Shown here piece after piece: positions 7,111 to 15,602 of a stretch of 64,000 nt of DNA. This DNA comes from Cytophagales bacterium. GTDB taxonomy: Bacteria > Bacteroidota > Bacteroidia > Cytophagales > Spirosomataceae. Below the pieces are notes generated by a model. That model was not told where the DNA came from, ran no database searches, and saw only the letters and a list, made by a program, of their open reading frames with translations. Where the stretch lies: contig RDXN01000057.1 of the NCBI GenBank assembly GCA_004292855.1, forward strand, positions 1 through 64,000, read 5' to 3'. Each line of letters starts with the position of its first letter. Position 1 is the stretch's first letter. The translations under genes and the position numbers were made by a program.

Positions 7111-7428
7111 ATGTACGCAATCGTAGAGATCGCAGGACAGCAGTTTAAGATCCAGAAAGGTCGCTCTATCTATACCCATAGATTGGCGGGCGACGTGGAC
7201 GCTGTGCTTGCTGCCGACCAGGTGAAAGTACTGCTCGTTGATAACGAGGGGACTATCTCGGTAGGCGCGCCCGTAGTTGAGGGCGCAACCGTTTCAGCCA
7301 AAATCCTCGAACACCTGAAAGGTGAAAAAGTGATCATCTTCAAGAAAAAACGTCGGAAAGGCTACAAGAAGAAAAACGGTCACCGTCAGTATTTGACCAA
7401 ACTCCAAATCGAAGACATTACGATCTAA
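7111..7428 (+). CDS. rplU: 50S ribosomal protein L21
   Basis: This 105-residue protein has the L21 start MYAIVEIAGQQFKIQKG and the basic C-terminal loop VIIFKKKRRKGYKKKNGHRQ, which contacts 23S rRNA. The length is normal. It is followed after 6 bp by rpmA, the universal L21-L27 pair, and preceded by a clear promoter. Confidence 0.98.
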   Translation: MYAIVEIAGQQFKIQKGRSIYTHRLAGDVDAVLAADQVKVLLVDNEGTISVGAPVVEGATVSAKILEHLKGEKVIIFKKKRRKGYKKKNGHRQYLTKLQIEDITI

Positions 7429-7434
7429 ATACTC

Positions 7435-7728
7435 ATGGCACACAAGAAAGGCGTAGGTAGTTCAAAGAACGGTCGCGACTCCCACAGCAAACGCTTGGGC
7501 GTGAAACTCTTCGGCGGCCAAAAGGCCATTGCCGGTAACATTATTGTTCGTCAGCGCGGCACGGTGCATCACCCCGGTGCTAACGTTGGTCTTGGCAAGG
7601 ACCACACGTTGTTCGCTTTGGTCGATGGCGTGGTAAAATTCCGTCCCGGTCGCTCACAGCGGTCGTATGTAGACATCGTTCCGGCTGAAACGGTAGCCGA
7701 GGCTGTTGCTCCGGTAGCAGTAGCCTAA
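7435..7728 (+). CDS. rpmA: 50S ribosomal protein L27
   Basis: This 97-residue protein begins [20 protein letters not shown], the L27 N-terminus that reaches the peptidyl-transferase centre. It has no cleavable N-terminal extension of the Firmicutes type. It carries an Ala/Val-rich C-terminal extension ([10 protein letters not shown]). It is cotranscribed with rplU and followed by a strong terminator. Confidence 0.98.
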   Translation: MAHKKGVGSSKNGRDSHSKRLGVKLFGGQKAIAGNIIVRQRGTVHHPGANVGLGKDHTLFALVDGVVKFRPGRSQRSYVDIVPAETVAEAVAPVAVA

Positions 7729-7749
7729 ATCTCGGTCAACAATTGGTCG

Positions 7750-7784
7750 AAAACCCGCTTTGTTTCGCGACAGAGCGGGTTTTT
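7750..7784 (+). terminator. intrinsic terminator after rpmA
   Basis: AAAACCCGCT pairs with AGCGGGTTTT around a 14-nt loop and is followed by T residues. It stands 21 bp after the rpmA stop. Confidence 0.85.
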
Positions 7785-7825
7785 GGCGTTTGGGGCAACT
7801 AAATAAGACAACCAGGGGTTGTTAC

Positions 7826-7917
7826 GTACAGCGAAGTGGTACTTCGCTGGGCCATAAGGCCAATCGTTGTAGCAGCTTTTTGGCCTTGCGGCCCAGCGAA
7901 GTACCACTTCGCTGTAC
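7826..7917. repeat. hairpin-doublet inverted repeat (37-bp arms)
   Basis: Arms 7826-7862 and 7881-7917 match at 35 of 37 positions in inverted orientation. Each arm holds its own hairpin (AGCGAAGT/ACTTCGCT), ends in GTAC on the outside, and carries GGCC-n5-GGCC near the 18-nt spacer. It lies directly before the Nfu gene. The GGCC block recurs in the element at 46851-46942, which suggests one family of small palindromic elements. Confidence 0.85.
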
Positions 7918-7924
7918 ATAGACC

Positions 7925-8527
7925 ATGAACGCACTCCTCCGCCGTCCGATCTCTATTTTTGCCCAACAGAACCCCAACCCAAACTCGATGAAGTTTGTGT
8001 TGAACGTTGAGCTGGCCCCCGATGGCCTTTCGTTCGATTACGCCGAACCCGGCGAGGCCCTGCTCGAAGGCAAGTCGTCGCCGTTGGCCGTTGCCCTGTT
8101 TGGGTTTGATTACGTAACGCGGGTGTTTATCGCGAGCAACTTCGTGACCATCACCAAAACCGACGCGACCGACTGGGACGAGGTGATGTTTGAGTTGAAG
8201 CAGTTCCTGAAAGAATATTTCGAGGATCAGAAGCCCGTGTTTGCCCAACGCACGATGGATACCAACACCACCCGCGTGGAGGCCGACTCGGAGACGATTC
8301 AGAAAATCAAAGCCGTGCTGGAACAGTATGTCCGGCCTGCCGTTGAGTCCGACGGTGGAGCCATCAATTTTCACTCGTTCGATGAGACGAGCGGCACTGT
8401 AAAAGTGCTTTTGCAAGGCTCGTGTAGTGGTTGTCCTTCCTCAACGCTCACGCTCAAAGCCGGTATCGAGAATCTGATGACCCGTTTGGTCCCTGAAGTG
8501 AAGCTTGTTGAAGCTGAAGGAGTGTAA
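7925..8527 (+). CDS. Nfu-type Fe-S cluster scaffold/carrier
   Basis: This 200-residue protein has an N-terminal Nfu_N domain (about 20-105, opening NPNSMKFVLNVELAPDG) and a C-terminal NifU-like domain (about 120-195). The cluster-binding CxxC is in GSCSGCPSSTLTLKAGIENL. It would carry assembled Fe-S clusters to target proteins, fed by the cysteine desulfurase at 2813. The start at 7925 lies 8 bp from the palindromic repeat, so its own promoter region may have been displaced or supplied by the repeat. Confidence 0.93.
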   Translation: MNALLRRPISIFAQQNPNPNSMKFVLNVELAPDGLSFDYAEPGEALLEGKSSPLAVALFGFDYVTRVFIASNFVTITKTDATDWDEVMFELKQFLKEYFEDQKPVFAQRTMDTNTTRVEADSETIQKIKAVLEQYVRPAVESDGGAINFHSFDETSGTVKVLLQGSCSGCPSSTLTLKAGIENLMTRLVPEVKLVEAEGV

Positions 8528-8567
8528 ATCACCCTCTTTCTCAAAAAATAGAGACGATTGCCGCTGC

Positions 8568-8595
8568 GGAGCGTTATTTGAATGATCAACGCTCC
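8568..8595 (+). terminator. stem-loop between nfu and the DUF5723 gene
   Basis: GGAGCGTT (8568-8575) pairs with AACGCTCC (8588-8595), followed by TTTG. It sits 5 bp before the next start codon, so it could end the upstream transcript or affect initiation of the downstream gene. Confidence 0.45.
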
Positions 8596-8600
8596 TTTGC

Positions 8601-10034
8601 ATGAATTTCAATAAAGCACTGGGGCCGGTTTTGCTGTTGCTATGCGCGACGGTGAGTCCGGCTCAAAACTTTCTGGGCATCGCCACAAGCCCAAACGGTG
8701 GCACTCACCGCACCTACCTGAACCCGGCCTTAGCTGCCGAGTTGCCCCACCGGATTTTTCTGCATGTGGGGGCGGGCAACCTGCATGTAAACAACAACTA
8801 CGTGCGGTATCAGGCCCCGTTCTCGCTATTCACCCTGTTCACGGGCAACGTGCCCGACCAATACCGGCGCAACACGGGCAATGTTCGGTTCGAGCCGGAT
8901 TACACGACCGAAATCTTGGACGGAAACCCCAAAAACGCGACCATTTGGGGCGATTTGCGCGGTCCCGCCCTACAAATGCGGCTGGGTGAAACAGGCGGTA
9001 CGTTCACGCTTTCGAGTCGGCTTCGCGGAGTGGGGCAAGTTACGGGTGCATCAGAACAGTTGCTGTCGGCCCTGCGGTCGAGCCTGAACGCATCGGCCCT
9101 ATTTAGCATTCCGAGTCGCGATAATCGGTTCACGGTCAATACCAACGCATACGCCGAGTTGGCCGCTTCGTATGCCAACACCCTAGTCGATCTCGATGGT
9201 ATCCGGGTATCGGGGGGCATCACGGCCAAATACTTGCGGGGCTATTCGGCGGGATCGTTTGTGAACCGGGGATTAGATTATCAGCTCGAAGCAGGAACCG
9301 GCCTCAACCCCAACCCCTCGCTCGTGGTGACGCGGGTGAACGCCGATTTAGCCTACACAACCTTTCTGCAAAACCGGCGATTGGGGGCGCGAACCCTGTT
9401 TTCGCCCAATGCTCCCGGCAGCGGGTTTGGTCTCGACGTAGGGTTATCGGCCACGATTCAGGCCGAGGATAGCGACTCTAAACTCGAACTGGGCCTGGCC
9501 CTAACGGACTTGGGGGGTATGCGCTACACGGGCGAAATTTATGACGTAAATGGCCAGAGCATTCGGTTTCAGGCCACCGACTTCAACACGGCCAACGCCG
9601 GTAGTTTTGAGCAGATTGCCACCGTGATCCGCAATCGGCTCGGTATTTTGGAAGACGTAACACCCTCGACCTTTCGCGTGGGCCTGCCTACCTCGCTCAA
9701 CCTGACTGCCGACTACCAGGTTGGCGAACGAGCGGGCCTAAGTGTCGTATATTTGCAAAACTTGAAAGCTGCCGACGCGCCCTCTGTCCGGCAACCGTCG
9801 CTCTTGAGCGTGGTGCCGCGTTTCGAAACCCGGCTTGTCGGATTAGCCATTCCATTAACCTATATCAACCGTTCGGTACTGGTCGGAATGGCCCTGAAAG
9901 CTGGCCCTGTCCGCATCGGGTCCGACAATCTGTTGGGCTTGCTTGGTAGTCGGCAAAATGGGTTCCGGCCTCGCGGCACCGATGTCTATGCGGGCGTGAT
10001 GCTAGGGATAAGAACAATGCGTAATGATGAATGA
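8601..10034 (+). CDS. DUF5723 family outer-membrane beta-barrel protein
   Basis: This 477-residue protein has a signal peptide (LLLLCATVSPAQ) followed by the DUF5723 opening ATSPNGGTHRTYLNPALAA. It then has many alternating strands (LELGLALTDLGGMRY, NLTADYQVGERAGLSVVYLQ). The family is typical of Bacteroidetes, is predicted to lie in the outer membrane and resembles PorP/SprF or FadL-like barrels. The substrate is unknown. The stop codon falls inside a small AATGCGTAAT-type repeat (10016-10098). Confidence 0.85.
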   Translation: MNFNKALGPVLLLLCATVSPAQNFLGIATSPNGGTHRTYLNPALAAELPHRIFLHVGAGNLHVNNNYVRYQAPFSLFTLFTGNVPDQYRRNTGNVRFEPDYTTEILDGNPKNATIWGDLRGPALQMRLGETGGTFTLSSRLRGVGQVTGASEQLLSALRSSLNASALFSIPSRDNRFTVNTNAYAELAASYANTLVDLDGIRVSGGITAKYLRGYSAGSFVNRGLDYQLEAGTGLNPNPSLVVTRVNADLAYTTFLQNRRLGARTLFSPNAPGSGFGLDVGLSATIQAEDSDSKLELGLALTDLGGMRYTGEIYDVNGQSIRFQATDFNTANAGSFEQIATVIRNRLGILEDVTPSTFRVGLPTSLNLTADYQVGERAGLSVVYLQNLKAADAPSVRQPSLLSVVPRFETRLVGLAIPLTYINRSVLVGMALKAGPVRIGSDNLLGLLGSRQNGFRPRGTDVYAGVMLGIRTMRNDE

Positions 10035-10098
10035 GTAATGCGTAATCAGAAGCATTTACCCCCAACCATTACGCATCACGCATTTATCATTACTCATT
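10016..10098. repeat. AATGnGTAATG-type inverted repeat
   Basis: Left part 10016-10046 and right part 10067-10098 are imperfect inverted copies built from AATGCGTAAT and AATGAGTAATG units. The left arm overlaps the end of the DUF5723 gene. The same unit occurs at 55580-55632 at the end of another gene. The function is unknown. Confidence 0.6.
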
Positions 10099-10103
10099 AG
10101 ATA

Positions 10104-11402
10104 ATGATCGCTACCCTTGTGTTGATTTTCGTGATCGGCTACGTGCTGATTACGCTGGAGCATACGATTAACGTCAATAAAACCGCTACCGCCCTCATTA
10201 CGGGCGTGTTGTGCTGGGCAACCTACGCGCTCGCAGCCCATACGGGCGAACCCGTAGGCGAACATCTCACTGAAAACCTCGGCCATACCGCCGAAATTTT
10301 GTTTTTCCTGCTGGGTGCCATGACCGTTGTGGAGTTGATCGATGCTCACGACGGGTTTACGCTCATCACCGACCGGATTGCCAGCCGGAACACCCGAACG
10401 CTGCTCTGGATTATTAGTGGCTTATCCTTTGTCTTGTCGGCCCTGCTCGATAACCTCACTACGGCTATTGTGATGGTGTCGGTAGCCCGCAAACTGGTGC
10501 GTAACCCGGAGCAACGGCGCATCATGGCCGGAATGATTATCATTTCCGCCAACGCGGGCGGAGCCTGGTCGCCCATTGGCGACGTGACCACCACGATGCT
10601 CTGGATTGGCGGGCAGGTTACGACCGTCAACATCATAAAAACCCTGCTCCTACCCAGTCTGGTGGCTATGCTGGTTCCGCTGGCTATTCTGACATTCAGA
10701 ACCCCTGCTACAACGTCGTCGTTTGAGGCCGACGAGAACGAGCAGGGGGCCAGTCGCCCCTACGTGAGCCAAACGGCCCGGCGCGAACGGCGGTTGATGT
10801 TGAGCATCGGCCTGGGCGGTATGTTGTTCGTGCCGATCTTCAAAGGTTTTACGGGTTTGCCCCCCTACATGGGCATGATGCTCGTGCTGGGGGCCATTTG
10901 GGTAGCGTCGGAGATCATTCATAAAGACAAAGACGATGCCGACAAGGAACCACTTAGCCCGGCCTACGCCCTCAGCAAAATCGACGCACCGAGCATCTTG
11001 TTTTTCCTGGGCATTCTGCTGGCGGTTGGCTCGCTCGAAGCCACCGGGGTGTTGCGTGGCCTGGCCGAGTCATTGAGCGATACGGTCGGCAATCTGGACC
11101 TGATTGTGGTGTTGATCGGTCTGGTGTCGGCGGTGGTCGATAACGTTCCGATTGTAGCCGCTGCGATGGGCATGTACGACTTGGCTACCTACCCCGCCGA
11201 CAGCAAGATCTGGGAGTTTTTGGCCTACTGCGCCGGTACGGGCGGCAGTATCCTGATTATCGGTTCGGCGGCTGGCGTGGCAGTTATGGGCATGGAGCGG
11301 CTCGATTTTATGTGGTATCTGCGCAAGATCAGTTGGCTTGCCCTGATCGGTTATCTGGCTGGTGCGCTGACATATCTGGCACTTTGGGCGGTGTTGCAGT
11401 GA
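10104..11402 (+). CDS. nhaD: sodium:proton antiporter, NhaD type
   Basis: This 432-residue inner-membrane protein has about 12 hydrophobic segments. It carries the NhaD/ion-transporter signatures ALLDNLTTAIVMVSVARKLV and ISANAGGAWSPIGDVTTTM, with the mirrored VVDNVPIVAAAMGMYDL in the C-terminal half. It exchanges Na+ for H+ and supports salt and alkali tolerance. It starts 6 bp after a small repeat and is followed by a hairpin-doublet element. Confidence 0.9.
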   Translation: MIATLVLIFVIGYVLITLEHTINVNKTATALITGVLCWATYALAAHTGEPVGEHLTENLGHTAEILFFLLGAMTVVELIDAHDGFTLITDRIASRNTRTLLWIISGLSFVLSALLDNLTTAIVMVSVARKLVRNPEQRRIMAGMIIISANAGGAWSPIGDVTTTMLWIGGQVTTVNIIKTLLLPSLVAMLVPLAILTFRTPATTSSFEADENEQGASRPYVSQTARRERRLMLSIGLGGMLFVPIFKGFTGLPPYMGMMLVLGAIWVASEIIHKDKDDADKEPLSPAYALSKIDAPSILFFLGILLAVGSLEATGVLRGLAESLSDTVGNLDLIVVLIGLVSAVVDNVPIVAAAMGMYDLATYPADSKIWEFLAYCAGTGGSILIIGSAAGVAVMGMERLDFMWYLRKISWLALIGYLAGALTYLALWAVLQ

Positions 11403-11419
11403 GTGTATTTTATATCGTT

Positions 11420-11584
11420 AACCCCGGAGGGGTGGCATGTCAATAGAAAAAGGATGCTCTACCATTGAGTATAGCCCCATCGGGGCGATATGTTCAAAGA
11501 CTGCCTCTCAAACATGCCGCCCCGATGGGGCTAAAAACGGTGTTAGCCTCTAAATTTCTATTGACATGTCACCCCGCCGGGGTT
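11420..11584. repeat. nested hairpin-doublet repeat after nhaD
   Basis: Outer arms 11420-11449 and 11555-11584 match at 28 of 30 positions and contain CCCCGGAGGGG or CCCCGCCGGGG. Inner arms 11472-11494 and 11511-11533 match at 21 of 23 and contain CCCCATCGGGG. It looks like one palindromic element inside another. It lies between convergent genes (nhaD and the heparinase-like gene) and might end both transcripts. Confidence 0.85.
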
Positions 11585-11645
11585 GTATAATAGTCATAAG
11601 ATTGGTGTGGAAAACGTATTGTACGGCCATCAATTGTACAAATAG

Positions 11646-13517
11646 TTACCGACCCCATTGATCTAACGCTTTAACGCTAGGCATTTTTGTTCCAACTGCC
11701 TTCGCCGGAATAAGCCGGACCGTGAGGGCGGTTTTTGTTTGGGCCGGAACGACCGTTTCAAAGCCAACAAGTGTGGTGCCGGGGTTGGCTGCATCGTAGT
11801 CATAAACAGGATCGGTGGGCCAGGTTTTGAGCGTGAGTTGGGCGGGTTCGTCAACCTGCATTATGAGCGTTTTACCATCTTTGGTTAACTCCACTTTATT
11901 AGGACCGACGATTTTAACGGACGCAGGCGTGAGCATGGTCCAGCGAACGGTGGCGGGTTGGGCGGATGCTTCGACCTCATCGCGCACCAGTACCGACGCC
12001 TTGTCGACAATGGCGATACCCCGAGCAGCGCGGGCGAGTTGGCCCGCGTAGAGTTCGCTCAAATCGAAGGCACCAAACATGAAGTTGGGGAAGTTGGACA
12101 TTCTCAAAAACGGAGCCTTGCCACCTACCCGTTGCAGGCTGTCGTTAACCGTGAGCGTGTTATGGACCTTGTTGTTGTATCGAAACACCCGCCATCGTTG
12201 CGAGTTTTGGCGCGAATTCCACAAATCGACCTTTTTCGACTCCAGCGATTCGTAGTTCTGCATCCCAAAATCCATTGCCCATCGTACGCCATCGGCATCC
12301 ATCACAAACGTACCTGCATCCATGTGGGCGTGGCTCACCGACGGGCTACCTCCTTTCACGCCCACATAAATGGCGTTGGGGTCTGTCCAGGACGTGCGCA
12401 TGAGAGCTACCGGGTTCTTGCCTGCTCCCCACCACATAAGCTCAGTGGGCGGGGATACGTTACTCACCGTCTGATCACCCAACCAGAGCAGGGCGGCTGG
12501 CAGTATCCGATCTTTCAGGTGTGCTTCTACGGTTCCACTTTGCAACCAATACCGCTCCATCCATAGCAGGGAGGGGTCTTTTTGCCGTTGGGCAAACCAA
12601 AACATAGCCGGTTGTAGTCCGCCATTATTACCCGCGTCGGAGTAATTGAAAGGCAAGCCACTGGGGCCGGTCATATTTTCGAGATAAGCTGCCGTGGGCA
12701 GAAATCCCTGCTTATTGGCCAGTCCAAACGACGATCCAAACAGGTTTTCCAATGCACTGATGAGCATCACGTTAAAACTTGTGCCGTAGCCCCAATAGCT
12801 GTAGCCTTCGGGGTAGGCCCCATCGGGCACGTAGTCGCCCATCGAAAGTGTAACCGTGTTGAGCGCACGATTGATGATAGTCCTGGCCATTGCGGGGTCA
12901 TCTTCGTAGGTGGCAATGGCACCGTACACCATGCCCGCGTTGCACACCTGATTCCAGTTATTGGTGGCTTTGAGCCAATTATTCTGCCCCGTTACGAGCG
13001 ACGCGTCGATACCTTTTTGCCGGATGGCCGTGCGGATGGTGTTACGCGAGGCTTCGGGCAGTTGGTCGAAGGTCCAGTCGTAGCCGATGGCGAGGGCCAT
13101 TGTCATCTCGCCCACGTCCAGAAAATGTGATGGATTCCAGTCGCTGAACGCCGAGATGGCCAGCATTTCCGCTTCGGCGCGTTTGGCATAACGCGTTTGT
13201 CCGCTCATGCGGTAGGCATACGACAGGAAAAATAACCTCCGCAGTGCCTCCCGCGACACACTCAACAGCCGCCTACCAATTTTTATGCGTTCCTGTGGGG
13301 CCAACGCCAGCATGCGGTCGCTTTCGGCCAGGATGCCTTCGTGCAGTTTTTTGGCGAGCGGGTCATTCGCCACGTTGCGGGCGATGGCCTTCTCACCACC
13401 CGCTTCGAGTAACAATCGGGGGTGCTGCCGCACGCTGGTAATGTTGGCCAGATGGTCGGTTTGGGCGTGGGCGAAGAGACTCGCGAGACAAAGGAAGATG
13501 AGAAGGCGCAGGAACAT
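11646..13517 (-). CDS. heparinase II/III-like polysaccharide lyase
   Basis: This 623-residue secreted protein has the signal peptide MFLRLLIFLCLASLFAHA. The N-terminal part is an (alpha/alpha) toroid (AYRMSGQTRYAKRAEAEMLA, MALAIGYDWTFDQLPE, NNWNQVCNAGM). The C-terminal beta-sandwich contains SPSVSHAHMDAGTFVMDADG with the His typical of heparinase II/III and alginate-lyase families. It probably cleaves a uronic-acid polysaccharide by elimination. It lies downstream of SusC/SusD genes on the same strand, so it would belong to that utilisation locus. The exact glycan cannot be read from sequence. Confidence 0.85.
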   Translation of the reverse strand: MFLRLLIFLCLASLFAHAQTDHLANITSVRQHPRLLLEAGGEKAIARNVANDPLAKKLHEGILAESDRMLALAPQERIKIGRRLLSVSREALRRLFFLSYAYRMSGQTRYAKRAEAEMLAISAFSDWNPSHFLDVGEMTMALAIGYDWTFDQLPEASRNTIRTAIRQKGIDASLVTGQNNWLKATNNWNQVCNAGMVYGAIATYEDDPAMARTIINRALNTVTLSMGDYVPDGAYPEGYSYWGYGTSFNVMLISALENLFGSSFGLANKQGFLPTAAYLENMTGPSGLPFNYSDAGNNGGLQPAMFWFAQRQKDPSLLWMERYWLQSGTVEAHLKDRILPAALLWLGDQTVSNVSPPTELMWWGAGKNPVALMRTSWTDPNAIYVGVKGGSPSVSHAHMDAGTFVMDADGVRWAMDFGMQNYESLESKKVDLWNSRQNSQRWRVFRYNNKVHNTLTVNDSLQRVGGKAPFLRMSNFPNFMFGAFDLSELYAGQLARAARGIAIVDKASVLVRDEVEASAQPATVRWTMLTPASVKIVGPNKVELTKDGKTLIMQVDEPAQLTLKTWPTDPVYDYDAANPGTTLVGFETVVPAQTKTALTVRLIPAKAVGTKMPSVKALDQWGR

Positions 13518-13553
13518 GAAGTAGGGGTATGGGGATATTGGCTGATTACAACA

Positions 13554-13644
13554 CCCTGCCGGTGGTCTGCAAGACCCCGGCAGTGGTGCAAACTAGACTA
13601 GTGGATTTATGCCCCTGCCAGGGTCTTGCAGACCACTGGCAGGG
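13554..13644. repeat. hairpin-doublet repeat between SusD1 and heparinase genes
   Basis: Arms 13554-13583 and 13615-13644 match at 28 of 30 positions. Each arm folds alone: CTGCCGG pairs with CCGGCAG on the left and CTGCCAG with CTGGCAG on the right, both around GGTCTGCAAGACC. The two differences are compensatory, which argues that the hairpins themselves are kept. Confidence 0.85.
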
Positions 13645-13656
13645 CTTTTGCAAAAA

Positions 13657-15432
13657 TTACCAACCCGGATTCTGCTTAACTGCCGGGTTTTGGGCCAGCG
13701 TGTTTAACGGAATTGGCCAGAGATAATGCTTACTTTCGTCGAAGACCGGGCCAGCCCAGTCAGTCCCTTTGTAGACGTCGATGTAGGTATTGCCCGATAC
13801 CGGATCAACGCTGGTTTGGATGGTGGCCTTCGGGTAACGGGCAATGGCGGCTGCATCCCAACGGATTCCCATTGTGGGAATGGTGAGTTTTTTACCTTGT
13901 TTCCAGCGTTTCAGGTCATTATAACGGAAGCCTTCCATGAACAACTCCACTCGCCGTTCGCGCCGGATTTCGGCGATCACAGGTGAGATACCATCAGCCG
14001 TGTAACGCGGGTCAACGGGCACCTTGTCCAGTTTCAGGTGCGGCATGGCCACCCGGTCGCGGAGTTTGTTGATCGTCAGATCGAGGTCGGCCTGGCTCAA
14101 CTTGCCTAGTTCGGCTTGAGCCTCCGCGTAGTTGAGCAGGGCTTCGGCAAAGCGCATGATAATGGCGGGCGACTCCGCCGTATCGAACGCCTTCCCGATC
14201 ATATCATCGGCGTTGTAGTGCTTAATAATGTGATAGCCCGTTGTGGACAGATACCCACCTTCCATACCCTGGATGCGCGGATACGCCCGTCCGTCGTTCA
14301 GGTGATATTTGTACCGAACGGCGTCGGCAGGGTGCAAAACCGTTTGGCGCAGACGTGGGTCACGGTTCTCAAACACGTCTTCGATTTTCGCATCGCCTTT
14401 GTAGAGGGGCGAGGTCGAAATGGGCAAACCGTCGGAGCAGAGGTAATCTTCGACCATGTTTTTGGTAGCCCCACCCGCATACTCAAAATACGATTGTACG
14501 TGGTTCGTAAACACGCCCAACTGATACTTGCGCCAGTACATCACCTCCGTGTTACCGGCCAGATTCAACACGCGATGATACGAGTTATAATCTGTTGTGG
14601 GGCTGCCCGTTGTGAAAAGTCGATACGGCCCCTTATCCATCAATTCTTTGGCCGCATTGGCGGCTTCCTGGAGCCATTTGGCTGCGTCGGCTCCGCCGTG
14701 ATATTTGCGCCAGGTACCTTCATACAAACACAGCCGCGACTTAACGAGCAGGGCAGCCCAGCGGTTATATCGACCGGGTGCATTGCCGTCGCCCCAGTTA
14801 TCAGGCAGTTTGGTGGAGGCAAAATTCAGGTCTTCCAACACTTTGTCCATCGCCTGAGCGCGCGGCATCCGAGCCGCCATCAATTCGGTCGATTCGGTGT
14901 TCAGTTCTTTATCCACCCAGGGGACATCACCAAACTTCTGCACCTTTTCGGCATAGAACCACCCCCGGAACAAACGGGCCTCGGCGGCATAGCGGTCTTT
15001 CAAGGCTTGCGAAAGAGTAGCTTTATCGTAGTTGGCTAAGCCAATGTTGATGGCTCTCACAAAATTCCAGCCTTTGTAGCCGAACCATTGCGGGCCGGGG
15101 TCGGTCGGAACCACATGCTTACCCGAACGTATCTGCTGATAGAGCGTATGGCGTGCATGGCGGGGGGCCATATTGTCGGCTAACTCATCCAGAAACCAGA
15201 CCGAAGCCCAGTGGCTATCGAAGCCGTTCTGATGTCCGTGCGAAATGGGTACATTGTCGTTGTTTCGCGACAGATCGTAGAGACCATTGTTATATACCCG
15301 GAGGTCGTTTTCTGAGTTCCAGAACGTTTGGTTCGTCACCCGGTCGAGTGGGTAACGTTCCAGAAAATCATCATTGCAGGCTGTTGTCAGCAAGGCCGCT
15401 GCAACGGCCAGAAGTACACTATATTTTTTCAT
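13657..15432 (-). CDS. SusD/RagB-like glycan-binding outer-membrane lipoprotein (locus 1)
   Basis: This 591-residue protein starts MKKYSVLLAVAAALLTTAC with a lipobox Cys. I chose this ATG at 15432 over the upstream one because it opens the signal peptide. It carries the SusD features NDDFLERYPLDRVTNQTFWN, RAINIGLANYDKA, RLFRGWFYAEKVQKFGDVPW, RRERRVELFMEGFRYNDLKRW and the C-terminal LWPIPLNTLAQNPAVKQNPG. It pairs with the SusC protein encoded upstream to capture and import oligosaccharides. Confidence 0.97.
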   Translation of the reverse strand: MKKYSVLLAVAAALLTTACNDDFLERYPLDRVTNQTFWNSENDLRVYNNGLYDLSRNNDNVPISHGHQNGFDSHWASVWFLDELADNMAPRHARHTLYQQIRSGKHVVPTDPGPQWFGYKGWNFVRAINIGLANYDKATLSQALKDRYAAEARLFRGWFYAEKVQKFGDVPWVDKELNTESTELMAARMPRAQAMDKVLEDLNFASTKLPDNWGDGNAPGRYNRWAALLVKSRLCLYEGTWRKYHGGADAAKWLQEAANAAKELMDKGPYRLFTTGSPTTDYNSYHRVLNLAGNTEVMYWRKYQLGVFTNHVQSYFEYAGGATKNMVEDYLCSDGLPISTSPLYKGDAKIEDVFENRDPRLRQTVLHPADAVRYKYHLNDGRAYPRIQGMEGGYLSTTGYHIIKHYNADDMIGKAFDTAESPAIIMRFAEALLNYAEAQAELGKLSQADLDLTINKLRDRVAMPHLKLDKVPVDPRYTADGISPVIAEIRRERRVELFMEGFRYNDLKRWKQGKKLTIPTMGIRWDAAAIARYPKATIQTSVDPVSGNTYIDVYKGTDWAGPVFDESKHYLWPIPLNTLAQNPAVKQNPGW

Positions 15433-15448
15433 GGTTATGTGTCGTTCG

Positions 15449-15600
15449 ACCTCACCCTCAGCCCCTCTCCTTGCGAAGGAGAGGGGTGATGTCAACGTCT
15501 AACCTGTTCTCGCAAAGGCATCTTGATTACCCTTGCCAAGAAATAGTATGACTGGTAAGACTCCCCTCTCCTTGTGAAGGAGAGGGGCCGGGGGTGAGGT
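15449..15600. repeat. hairpin-doublet repeat between SusC1 and SusD1
   Basis: Arms 15449-15488 and 15561-15600 are inverted copies. Each holds CCCCTCTCCTT/AAGGAGAGGGG with a 3-nt loop (GCG or GTG) flanked by CTCACCC or GGGTGAG. It fills the SusC-SusD junction, where the two genes are normally much closer, so it may alter the relative expression of the pair. Confidence 0.85.
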
Positions 15601-15602
15601 GG

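Noticed and set aside
14116-15039. 307-codon open frame on the plus strand
   Set aside because: It lies wholly opposite the SusD1 gene and shows no domain or signal peptide.
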